The translations under genes were made by a program, and so were the position numbers. Shown here piece by piece: positions 25,961 through 33,062 of a stretch of DNA of 33,834 nt. Under the pieces are notes generated by a model that did no database searches, had not been told where the DNA came from, and saw only the letters and a list, made by a program, of their open reading frames with translations. Source of the stretch: JBFELO01 sp041552055 (GTDB lineage Bacteria; Acidobacteriota; Thermoanaerobaculia; Thermoanaerobaculales; Sulfomarinibacteraceae); NCBI GenBank assembly GCA_041552055.1, contig JBFELO010000039.1:1-33834 (forward strand), in the 5' to 3' direction. Within the stretch, counting starts at the first letter, position 1. Each line of letters begins with the position of its first letter.

Positions 25961-26090
25961 TGTCTCCGTTCCTCATTGGTCAGCCTGGAGGGGCGGGGGA
26001 TCCAGCATCAAGTATCCAGCATCCAGCATCGGCTTGGGTGGGCGGGGGTCTATCGACGAGCGACCAGCGACTGGAGGGAGGGGGGCCCGG
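25961..26090. repeat. G-rich side of tandem-word mosaic right of R2
   Basis: ATCCAGCATC at 26000-26009 and ATCCAGCATCCAGCATC at 26014-26030 are followed by G-rich GGTGGGCGGGGG. CGACGAGCGACCAGCGACTG (from 26054) and AGGGAGGGGGG come next. The rest of the gap to ilvE (26091-26216) is ordinary; TATGCT near 26132 is a possible -10 without a good -35. Confidence 0.7.
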
Positions 26091-26216
26091 TCCCCGATTG
26101 TATGTGCATGGCGCCCTCCCTCGGGAGCAGCTATGCTATTCGCGGACATCGTTCGCCAGCAGGAATCGCCTGACGCGTCGGGCTCCTGATCTCGGAATCC
26201 ACAACCGGAGGTACGC

Positions 26217-27272
26217 ATGGCAAAACCCAGGTACTACTTCACCGGCGAGAGCCAGAAGGCCGATCTCGACTTCGCCAACCTCGGATTCGACTACATTCGC
26301 TGTCCCTACCGGTTCGAGGCGGTGTACGAGCACGGCGTGTGGCGGGTGCGTGGTCTCCTGGAGGACAGCGCCATGAACCTCCCCGAGGGCAGCCAGTGCC
26401 TCCACTACGGGCAGCAGCTCTTCGAGGGCATGAAGGTCTACACGGGGGCCGACGGCAAGGTGTACGCATTCCGGCCCTACGACAACGCGCGCCGTATGAC
26501 CGAGGGAGCCCGGTATCTGAAAGGGCCCGAGGTCCCCGAGGAACTCTTCGTCCGGGGTGTCGAAGAGGTCGCAGCGGCGAACCTCCCGTTCATCCCACCG
26601 CACGGCAGCGGTGCCTCCCTCTACCTTCGCCCGTTTTACCTCGGCGTCGACGACAACGTCGGCGTCAAACCGGCCCGCCGCTACATCTTCCGTGTCTTCG
26701 TGACCCCGGTCGGACCTTACTTCAAGGGAGGATTTGGTCCCGATCAGGGCAAGTCGTTCATGGTGACGAGCTTTGACAGGGCGGCGCCGCACGGCACCGG
26801 GCACGTCAAGGCCGGAGGCAACTACGCCTCCTCGTTCCACCCATGCTTCGAGGCCAAGAAGAAGGGCTTCGACGAGGCGCTGTACCTCGACCCGGCCGAG
26901 CACAAGTACATCGACGAGATCGGCGCGGCCAACTTCCTCGCCCTCAAAGGCGACACGCTGATCACACCCGACTCACACAGCGTACTGCCCTCGTTGACCA
27001 GGATTTCCTTGCTCGAGATCGCGAGCCAGCTGCTCGGTTGGTCGACGGAAGAGCGTCAGATTCCGCTCGAAGAGCTCGACGAAGTCGACGCGACCGCGTG
27101 CTGCGGAACTGCCGCGATTCTTACCTGGATTCGCAGGATCGTCGACGGCGACAGGGAGTGGACCTTCGAGTTCGACGACCGCTGGCAGAAGCTGCACGAC
27201 TCGCTGGTCGGTATCCAGACCGGGGCCACGGACGATCCTTTCGGCTGGCGCCACGAAATCCCGGTGGACTGA
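26217..27272 (+). CDS. ilvE: Branched-chain amino acid aminotransferase
   Basis: 351 aa, the length of the larger (mammalian/BCAT-like) class of fold-type IV PLP transaminases, rather than the ~305 aa E. coli type. It moves the amino group between Leu, Ile or Val and 2-oxoglutarate. Features: the LHYGQQLFEGMKVY segment (about 61-74), FRPYDNARRM, LYLRPFYLGV, Schiff-base Lys198 in HVKAGGNYASS, DEIGAANFLAL, and the phosphate-binding ATACCGTAAILTWI. CCGGAGGTACGC precedes the ATG. It is a lone gene, flanked by direct copies R2 and R3 of a dispersed repeat and by word mosaics on both sides. Confidence 0.94.
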   Translation: MAKPRYYFTGESQKADLDFANLGFDYIRCPYRFEAVYEHGVWRVRGLLEDSAMNLPEGSQCLHYGQQLFEGMKVYTGADGKVYAFRPYDNARRMTEGARYLKGPEVPEELFVRGVEEVAAANLPFIPPHGSGASLYLRPFYLGVDDNVGVKPARRYIFRVFVTPVGPYFKGGFGPDQGKSFMVTSFDRAAPHGTGHVKAGGNYASSFHPCFEAKKKGFDEALYLDPAEHKYIDEIGAANFLALKGDTLITPDSHSVLPSLTRISLLEIASQLLGWSTEERQIPLEELDEVDATACCGTAAILTWIRRIVDGDREWTFEFDDRWQKLHDSLVGIQTGATDDPFGWRHEIPVD

Positions 27273-27344
27273 TTCGCGAACTTCGATCCTCTAGGGGCCT
27301 CACTCGCGCCGGGAGAGCGCGCGTTTCCCTCTTCGTCCACGTCT

Positions 27345-27705
27345 TCGTCTTCGTCATCGCGCCACGCGACCCAGTCCGGTATCGGGGCGCTCTCGGATCT
27401 TCGACGCGCCCTCTCCTCGACGCGCTCCCGGCGGGAGCCCCGGTGCGCTGCGACTACTCGATCGGTGAGACCAGAGTAGCTTCGGCGCGCCCGCTCCCCA
27501 GCGCGCTCCACGAGGGTGCCCCCCTTGACAATGTTGGGACCCAGGGGATCGCATCACACCGGTGACCGTGCTGCCAACATTTTCAAAAACGGCACCCCGC
27601 AGAACGCGCGGCCATTGGTCTGCCGTTCACATCGACCATCTGACACCCGAGGCAGCCTGTACTACACGGTCCGGCGGTCGACGGCCGCCGACGCCAGCGC
27701 CTCCC
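27345..27705 (+). repeat. Dispersed repeat family copy R3
   Basis: The longest copy. Its left part (27356-27450) matches R2; its middle part (27480-27600) matches R1, including hairpin AATGTTGG (27530-27537) / CCAACATT (27574-27581) and ACGGCACCCCGCAGAA; its right part matches both, with ATCGACCATCTGACACCCGA (27631-27650). The GCGCCC...GCGCGCTCC box occurs twice within it, so it may be a composite or a tandem of two units. CTTCGTCTTCGTCATC precedes it, as it does R2. Confidence 0.75.
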
Positions 27706-28029
27706 ATTCCATCACTGTGCCTCTGTGTCTCTGTGGTTCCTTTCGGCGGGGGGGTGCTCCCTGTTCCCTGTTCCCTGCATCGGGCGGGAGGGGGATCTGT
27801 ATCATCTGTGGGCAGTGTTCTCCCATCTGCGGTGATCTGTGTTATCTGCGGTTTTTCTTCCGGCCGGTCGGGGGCTCCGTTCCTCTGTGCCTCTGTGGTT
27901 TCATCGGGTGGGTGGGCGGATCTCGCATCTCGGAACTCGCATCCGGGCGGGCGGTGGATCTTGCATCGTGCATCTGGGCGGTTGGCAGGGAGGGTGCATC
28001 TTGTATCGGGGTGGGTGGCCGGGTGGGCG
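27706..28029. repeat. Mosaic of short tandem words with G-rich linkers (right of R3)
   Basis: Successive two- or three-fold words are joined by G-rich linkers: CTCTGTGTCTCTGTGGTT, GGCGGGGGGG, CCCTGTTCCCTGTTCCCTG, GGGCGGGAGGGGG, ATCTGTATCATCTGTGGG, ATCTGTGTTATCTGCGG, CGGTCGGGGG, CTCTGTGCCTCTGTGGTT, GGGTGGGTGGGCGG, CTCGCATCTCGGAACTCGC, GGGCGGGCGGTGG, CTTGCATCGTGCATC, and GGGGTGGGTGGCCGGGTGGG. Apparent open frames here are low-complexity and not credible as proteins. Confidence 0.8.
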
Positions 28030-28470
28030 TCAGAACGGCCACCACCGCCGCCGACGCGGCAGCGGTTCAGGGACCCCTCCACTCCGTACGGCCTCGAGCG
28101 CGCGGCGTCGCTCCTCGGCGACCCGCTCCACTAGCAGGCAGTCAGCCGCCTCGAGTCGCTCGAGAAGCTCGGGAGCAGAGTTCAACACCACCACGTCGAG
28201 GTACGCATCGTCGGGCAACGCCCGCGCAACGGCCTCGGACACCAGGTTGAGCGCGAACCTGAGTGATCCCAGGGCTTCCGGCACGAGCCACGCGAACAGT
28301 ACCGACTCTGGAGCGCTCTGCCGCCCCTCGACCAACACGTCCGCCAGGTAGGCGAATGCGACGTCCGGGCAATTGCCGATCTCGGTCTCGAGCGCCCGCA
28401 GCACGGCGCGATCGAACTCCTGACGACGGGGCCCGATGTGCAGCTCGGCATCGCCCGTGTCGCTGACCAT
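28030..28470 (-). CDS. SseB C-terminal-like domain protein
   Basis: 146 aa. The stretch from about 20 to 125 resembles the C-terminal domain of SseB: ALETEIGNCPDVAFAYLADV, then a strand pair ending SVLFAWLVPEA, then DVVVLNSAPELLERLEAADC. The canonical SseB N-terminal domain is missing, so it is either a single-domain relative or an independent family. The C-terminus is basic and aromatic (PRRRRWWPF). The function of SseB itself is poorly known (enhanced serine sensitivity when overexpressed). The gene is divergent from yqgE and ends at the G-rich mosaic. No strong ribosome binding site is seen. Confidence 0.6.
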   Translation of the reverse strand: MVSDTGDAELHIGPRRQEFDRAVLRALETEIGNCPDVAFAYLADVLVEGRQSAPESVLFAWLVPEALGSLRFALNLVSEAVARALPDDAYLDVVVLNSAPELLERLEAADCLLVERVAEERRRALEAVRSGGVPEPLPRRRRWWPF

Positions 28471-28578
28471 CTTTCGATAGTATCGAAGATCCCCATCCCA
28501 CGGTATCCCTCGTCACGGCCAGGCGTGCCTGGCGACGGTCTCCCGACCGCTCCAAGGGGACTCTGATAGCATGATCAC

Positions 28579-29154
28579 ATGCTCGAAGCAGCCACCCCAC
28601 TGGTTGGAAAGCTGCTGATCGCCATGCCGACGCTGGCAGATCCGAACTTCTGGCACACGGTCGTGCTGGTCGGAGTGCACTCGACCGACGAGGGGGCGTT
28701 CGGCCTGGTCATCAATCGTCCGCTGGAGGTGGAGCTGGCGGACATCCTGGACGAGCTGGGAGAGAAAGTTCCCCAATCCCGGTTCCCGCAGGTGCTGGCG
28801 GGCGGGCCCGTGGAACCGAATCACGGGTTCGTGATCTACGAAAAGGGTGACATCGAGCTGGACGAGACCGCCCTGCACGTCAACGGTGACGTCACCGTTT
28901 CGGGCAGCACCGAGACGCTCGCCAACCTCGCTCGCGGCGATATCGAGAGTCGCTACTACCTGCTCCTCGGGTACTCGGGGTGGTACCCCGGCCAGTTGGA
29001 GCGTGAGATCGAGGACAACTCCTGGCTGGTCGCCCCGTTCGACACCTCGATCCTGTTCGACACACCGCTCGAGGAGCGGTGGACCGCCGCGCTGCGCACG
29101 ATCGGTGTCGACCCCGGCACCCTGGTGGACGTCGGTACCGGCGACCCGAGCTAA
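28579..29154 (+). CDS. YqgE/AlgH family protein
   Basis: 191 aa, the standard family length. Conserved segments are GKLLIAMPTLADPNFWHTVV (residues 10-29), GAFGLVINRPLE, VLAGGPVEPNHGFVIYE and the C-terminal YYLLLGYSGWYPGQLEREI followed by NSWLVAPFD. The family is widespread in Gram-negative bacteria; its biochemical role is unresolved (AlgH was linked to alginate regulation in Pseudomonas). No clear Shine-Dalgarno precedes the ATG. It is convergent with the alr operon. Confidence 0.92.
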   Translation: MLEAATPLVGKLLIAMPTLADPNFWHTVVLVGVHSTDEGAFGLVINRPLEVELADILDELGEKVPQSRFPQVLAGGPVEPNHGFVIYEKGDIELDETALHVNGDVTVSGSTETLANLARGDIESRYYLLLGYSGWYPGQLEREIEDNSWLVAPFDTSILFDTPLEERWTAALRTIGVDPGTLVDVGTGDPS

Positions 29155-29340
29155 CGCTGTCGCTGGTCGCTCGTAACTGGTCGCTGGGCCACTCGTCCGC
29201 TCGTCGCTGGTAGCTGGTTGCCAAAGGTTGGACCACCCACCCACCCCGGATTCGTCGAACAGTCGGGGTGTGGATTCAACCTTTGGCAACCAGCTACCAG
29301 CGACCAGCGACGCTCCGGGCGATGGAAGTGGCCACGGGAA
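29155..29340. repeat. 26-bp perfect inverted repeat with TCGCTGG words
   Basis: The left arm 29205-29230 (starts CGCTGGTAGCTGGTTGCC) and right arm 29277-29302 (ends CAACCAGCTACCAGCG) are perfect complements over 26 bases with a 46-base loop. The loop holds a C-rich linker ACCACCCACCCACCCC and the facing G-rich CGGGGTGTGG. Further TCGCTGGTCGCT words extend both arms imperfectly. It directly follows yqgE. There is no T-run, so it is not a classical terminator; the words are those of 3.3, 25.6 and 26.06 kb. Confidence 0.85.
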
Positions 29341-29384
29341 AGAAGAGGGCTCGACGGCGAAGACCAAGGGCGGGTTGGCGACGT

Positions 29385-29411
29385 AAAAAGCCCGGCAACG
29401 GTGAGCCGGGC
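29385..29411 (-). terminator. Intrinsic terminator (minus strand)
   Basis: On the minus strand, GCCCGGC-TCACCGTT-GCCGGGC (29411 to 29390) is followed immediately by TTTTT (29389-29385). This is a 7-bp GC stem plus U-run, a classical Rho-independent terminator for the candidate small RNA and/or the alr-PEGA operon. Confidence 0.85.
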
Positions 29412-29555
29412 GTGATATGAAGTTGGGAGGGTCCGTTCAGCTAGTCAGGTAGGATGATACTGAAAGGAAGTATCTGGCTGGCCTTTAAAGGTTGGCCTTT
29501 GTTGGTAGGCTCAAGGTGGAAAGCCTTCTCGGATCCCTCCCGTTTTCAAATTCGT
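29385..29555 (-). ncRNA. Candidate small structured RNA
   Basis: A minus-strand unit of about 170 bases with a possible promoter (TGTTATACT, -10 at 29562-29567) and the intrinsic terminator at 29385-29411. Its body is closed by GGGAGGGATCCG (29541-29530) pairing with CGGACCCTCCC (29435-29425), 11 bp with one bulged A. Inside are hairpins AGGCT...AGCCT, GGCC...GGCC, and GATACT-TCCTTTC-AGTATC. No credible small open frame is seen. It is not recognisable as 6S, SRP, tmRNA or RNase P RNA. Alternatively it is the structured 3' UTR of the upstream PEGA gene. Confidence 0.5.
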
Positions 29556-29561
29556 ACATCG

Positions 29562-29567
29562 AGTATA
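29562..29567 (-). promoter_or_regulatory. Possible extended -10 for the small RNA
   Basis: Minus-strand TGTTATACT is an extended -10 with a good TATACT hexamer. ATGACA lies upstream but at a short 14-base spacing, so -35 support is weak. The expected transcription start is near 29555. Confidence 0.4.
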
Positions 29568-29639
29568 ACACACTTGAGAGATGTCATCTCCTCATTGTGA
29601 AAGTTCACCCACAGGCGCTCATCGAACACTCACAAAACG

Positions 29640-30539
29640 TCAGTTCTTGTCGATGTTCTCGAGAGAGACAGCTATCTTTTTCAGCTCGCCCGGACCGATC
29701 TCGAATTCGATCCTTCGGCTGACGAAGCCGGGGGCTCGGACCTCGACCACGTGCGATCCCTCGGGAATGGCCACTGGCCCCACCATGAGCGCGAGCTCCG
29801 CGCCGGTGGCCAGGAGCACTCCGTCGAGGTCAACGGAGGCCGTCTCCGGCTGCACCTCGACGACCAGAGAACTGGTCCTTGGCTGTTGGGCGCTCGTCGG
29901 TGACGACGGGCGACCAAGATCGGGACGCAGCTCAAGATCGGGCCCGCCCGAGCGATCACCACCATGTTGCGGTGGGCTGACTCCTACCGGATGGAACACA
30001 CTCTCGCTGGGAACACCCTTGCCCGGTGGATCACCCCTCCTCTCCTTCGCCGTCTCCTTCGACCGCGTCATTCGGTGGCGAATATCGAACCGGCAGCCCG
30101 GCCTCGCCTCGAGATCGAATTTCTCGGACCGGTATCCCCCCATGCGAGCCTCGAGTCGGTACCGCCCCGGAGCGAGGAACAGATACCCCTTCTTGCCGTT
30201 GAAGTAGCGCGCTCGTCCGATGAATCTGCCGTCGAGGTGCAGCTGCACATCTTTTGGCCGAAAGTCGGTGCGCACGACCGCCAGCTGGGGTGCAGTGAGT
30301 GTCGGCGGGAGCTCACCGCCGACGACCGGCCAGGTCGTCGCCACCGGGGTACACGGAATCGAGATGGCATCGCTCGGAATACCCGGCGACGGGTCCCCCT
30401 CGTGGTCCGTGTCGGTCGAGGCTGCCGGTGGAGGGAACTCCGCGTCATCCAAGGGCGGCGCCGCACCGATCGTCATGCACGACAGCGCCACAGCGAGCGG
30501 AACGAGGGCGTTGACTCGGAGGGTGCGACGGCATCGCAT
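29640..30539 (-). CDS. PEGA-domain exported protein
   Basis: 299 aa with a signal peptide (1 to ~26, ending IGA-APP). Two PEGA-like beta domains are visible: DVQLHLDGRFIGRARYFNG to LAPGRYRLEARMGGY (about 97-140) and SVDLDGVLLATGAELAL to IPEGSHVVEVRAPGF (about 235-280). A disordered Pro/Gly/Ser-rich linker (about 165-225) joins them. PEGA domains resemble S-layer and surface protein repeats and occur in exported proteins of many phyla; the role is structural or unknown. It is last in the probable operon alr - glycosyltransferase - PEGA, 16 bases after the glycosyltransferase. Confidence 0.8.
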   Translation of the reverse strand: MRCRRTLRVNALVPLAVALSCMTIGAAPPLDDAEFPPPAASTDTDHEGDPSPGIPSDAISIPCTPVATTWPVVGGELPPTLTAPQLAVVRTDFRPKDVQLHLDGRFIGRARYFNGKKGYLFLAPGRYRLEARMGGYRSEKFDLEARPGCRFDIRHRMTRSKETAKERRGDPPGKGVPSESVFHPVGVSPPQHGGDRSGGPDLELRPDLGRPSSPTSAQQPRTSSLVVEVQPETASVDLDGVLLATGAELALMVGPVAIPEGSHVVEVRAPGFVSRRIEFEIGPGELKKIAVSLENIDKN

Positions 30540-30555
30540 ACTCCACCTCCCGCCC

Positions 30556-31479
30556 TCACTCCTGCAATCCTTCTGCCAGCCCTCTCAAATAGCACAGATC
30601 AACGAATCTTTGGTAGACCTGATGGGGAAGTGTGACCCGAATCGAATCCGACGCTGTGATCATCGCGCCCAGCACGCGCTCTTGGGCACCGGCGAGGGCC
30701 GGTGTCGTCGAGAGACGAGCCACGCCGAGGAACTCCGCCAGCTCCGGATGGAGCCGCGAAAAGATGGCGGCCGACCGTCCCGACGTCCTCTGACGGCGAC
30801 AGAACGTCCAAGGCTGGATACGGTGGTGGTGCAGGACCCTCGCCCGGGGCTGGTAGTGGAGGCGCATTCCATCCGTGCAGGCCCGGTACGCGAACTCGAT
30901 GTCCTCCCATGCCGCGGCCGGGAAGTCCTCTCGAAATCCTCCCCGGTCGACCAGCTCCCGGCGCGGCAGGGAAATATTCGACGTGTAGAAGAACTTGAAC
31001 GGCACGCCGTGGGGATGCTCGATGAGCTGATACCCGAACTGCGCCCCGAACTCGTTGATGAAGCGCAGAAACGGTGTGTCGTGTTCGGTCGGGAACGACG
31101 TATAGCCGACCACGGCCATCGGTCCCTCGCGGGCAAACAGTCGATGTTCCTCGAGATGTGCGGCAAGCCAGCCCGGCTGGGGCACGGTGTCGTCCCCGAG
31201 GAACAGCACCACGTCGCCCGTGGCCTCCCGGGCGCCGAGGTTGCGCGCGCGCGCCGGACCCGAGTTCTCCTGATGGAGTGATCTGAGGGCCCCGGCGCTT
31301 GCCTGGCTTCGGAGCCAGCTCGAGGTGCCGTCGGTCGAACCGTCGTCCACCACCAGAAGTTCCGGTACGGCGTCCTCCGGACCGACCTGCGCCGATACCG
31401 CCGCGACCACTCGGCGCAGCTCGGCCAGTCGATTGAAGGTCGGGATCACGACGCTCGCGGAAGGGTAGGTCGAGCCCAT
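30556..31479 (-). CDS. Family 2 glycosyltransferase
   Basis: 307 aa from ATG at 31479, just before the GT-A fold start SVVIPTFNRLAELRRVV; an open upstream extension (38 codons) is Arg/Ser-rich and unlikely. It shows the nucleotide-binding VVDDGSTDGTSSW, the GPARARNLGA helix, the metal-binding DDT (DXD-type) in VVLFLGDDTVPQPGW, and a WEDIEFAYR acceptor-side motif with the ED pair. Such enzymes transfer a sugar from a nucleotide donor to lipid, protein or polysaccharide; the acceptor is unknown. No membrane segment is present. It lies downstream of alr with 61 bases between them. Confidence 0.9.
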   Translation of the reverse strand: MGSTYPSASVVIPTFNRLAELRRVVAAVSAQVGPEDAVPELLVVDDGSTDGTSSWLRSQASAGALRSLHQENSGPARARNLGAREATGDVVLFLGDDTVPQPGWLAAHLEEHRLFAREGPMAVVGYTSFPTEHDTPFLRFINEFGAQFGYQLIEHPHGVPFKFFYTSNISLPRRELVDRGGFREDFPAAAWEDIEFAYRACTDGMRLHYQPRARVLHHHRIQPWTFCRRQRTSGRSAAIFSRLHPELAEFLGVARLSTTPALAGAQERVLGAMITASDSIRVTLPHQVYQRFVDLCYLRGLAEGLQE

Positions 31480-31540
31480 GGCGCACCCTGTCACGGAACA
31501 CGCGGACAGATCGTCGGCAGGACCTCGAGGCCGATCACGG

Positions 31541-32695
31541 TCAATCCGCGACCGTGCGCGGGATGTCCGGCGACAGCCGCGCGAGGAACTCATAGTTGAT
31601 GGTGTCGCTCAGCTCCGCAAGCTCCTCCACGGCCACCTCGATACCTCCCTGGCGGCCAATCAACACCACGTCGTCTCCCACTCGCACATCTGGCACGTCG
31701 GTGACATCGACCATGGAGACATTCATGCAGACTCGTCCCACGACCGGGGCAAAACGCCCGCGTATAATCACCCGGGAGCGATTCCCGAGACAGCGCCCGT
31801 ACCCATCGGCATAACCCACTGGAAGCACGGCCAACCTGGTCGTCCGAAGGGCCGTCCACGTTCGTCCGTAACCCACGGTTTCACCTTTCTCGACCCGCTG
31901 AATCTGACCGACAACGGTGTGCCAGCTGAGCACCGGTTCGAGGCGTAATCCGTCGCGACCATGGTCGAGGATCCAGGTCAACTCGGTTTCACGCGACGGC
32001 CAGTGACCGTACATCGAAATTCCGACGCGGGCAAGTGTGAAATCCGTTTCGGGAAACAGCAGGGCAGCCGCAGAACACGCCGCGTGAATGTACGGCGGCC
32101 TGGAATTCAGGGCGCGCCTCGTCGTATCCACGACGTCGTGGAATAGGTCCAGTTGATGGCGCGCGAACTCGTGGTTCAGCGTATCCTCAATATTCGCGAA
32201 ATGGGTCGCCACACCGACAACTTCCAGGCCCTCCGAACCCGCCAGTTCGCACGCACGCCTCACCTCATCGGCCGAGAATCCCTGGCGTTTGGCGCCCGTG
32301 TCGACCTTGAGATGAACGGGCAGCGAAACGCCGCGCTCCCTCCGATACTCGCCGAGCGATCGCAGCACTTCCTCAGTCGAAACGAACACGTGAATGTCCG
32401 CGTCAAGGTCGTGAAGATCCTGCTCCGAGATGTATCCCATGACCAGCAATGGCGCCTTGACTCCCATCTCCCGGATGCGCCTCGCTTCGGTCGCGCTGTG
32501 AACCGCGAGCCAGTCGGCCGTCTTCTCGGCCAACGGCGCGATCTGCTCCATTCCATGACCGTACGCGTTCGCCTTCACGACCGCCGCGAGCAGCGTGCCG
32601 CGGTCCAACAGGTCGCGAAACAGCCGCAGGTTGTGCTCTAGCGCCGCTGCGCTGATGTCGATGCGCTGAGCCAATCCGACTCCATCTCGGTCCAT
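31541..32695 (-). CDS. alr: Alanine racemase
   Basis: 384 aa. It makes D-alanine for peptidoglycan. The PLP Schiff-base Lys41 lies in VVKANAYGHG at the start of the TIM-barrel. LPVHLKVDTGAKRQGF, ARVGISMYGHWPS (phosphate-binding tyrosine) and the second catalytic base Tyr276 in VGYGRTW are present, with GRVCMNVSMVDVTD in the C-terminal beta domain. Length is normal. No Shine-Dalgarno is visible: GCAAGTA separates a TACACT (-10-like) from ATG, so a leaderless or very short leader transcript is possible. It leads the operon alr - glycosyltransferase - PEGA. Confidence 0.94.
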   Translation of the reverse strand: MDRDGVGLAQRIDISAAALEHNLRLFRDLLDRGTLLAAVVKANAYGHGMEQIAPLAEKTADWLAVHSATEARRIREMGVKAPLLVMGYISEQDLHDLDADIHVFVSTEEVLRSLGEYRRERGVSLPVHLKVDTGAKRQGFSADEVRRACELAGSEGLEVVGVATHFANIEDTLNHEFARHQLDLFHDVVDTTRRALNSRPPYIHAACSAAALLFPETDFTLARVGISMYGHWPSRETELTWILDHGRDGLRLEPVLSWHTVVGQIQRVEKGETVGYGRTWTALRTTRLAVLPVGYADGYGRCLGNRSRVIIRGRFAPVVGRVCMNVSMVDVTDVPDVRVGDDVVLIGRQGGIEVAVEELAELSDTINYEFLARLSPDIPRTVAD

Positions 32696-33008
32696 TACTT
32701 GCAGTGTATCGCGATCGCATTGCAGGCGCTATCCATCTCCAACCCGTGGACCGTAGAACGCGCAATTAACCACTCCTGAAATCGCGGTGAGTGATCCGAT
32801 CTCAAACAGTTGGAGCGCGAATTTTCAGGCGTTAGGACACTCCGAATCAGACTCATCAATTCAGATTTGGATCGATGGGTGAGGCGAAATTACCTTGCAG
32901 CCGCACGCGTTTCCTCATGGAAACGAACTTTCGAGGAAAACACCAGAGAATCACAATCGACGGAGCAGTTTTGACGAATTCGTGCAAACATACGACAAAA
33001 ATATCTAC
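32696..33008. other. AT-richer divergent intergenic region
   Basis: Visibly lower GC than its surroundings and no credible gene. Two inverted repeats are seen: CCTGAAATCGCG (32775-32786) / CGCGAATTTTCAGG (32816-32829, two-base bulge) and TTTCCTC (32910-32916) / GAGGAAA (32933-32939). They could be operators or remnants of an insertion. Confidence 0.5.
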
Positions 33009-33037
33009 TTGACGGTTGAGTGTTTTTTGTCTATTCT
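33009..33037 (+). promoter_or_regulatory. Sigma70-type promoter of the small orphan gene
   Basis: TTGACG (33009-33014), a 17-base spacer, and TATTCT (33032-33037). Both boxes are one or two bases from consensus with ideal spacing. Transcription would start near 33044, about 19 bases before the ATG at 33063. This is the best-formed promoter in the window. Confidence 0.75.
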
Positions 33038-33062
33038 GGCGGTAATCGTCGGGAGGTGGATC

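Noticed and set aside
27562..28250. Open frames of 150-240 aa across R3 and the G-rich mosaic on both strands
   Set aside because: They are composed of low-complexity repeats with no start signals or motifs; stop codons are scarce only because of base composition.
29413..29541. Candidate small RNA as 6S RNA or SRP RNA
   Set aside because: TCCGAGAAGGCTTT and CACCTTGAGCC recall 6S segments, but the fold is a multibranch loop, not a rod with a central bubble. The SRP GGAA-loop and its asymmetric internal loop are absent.
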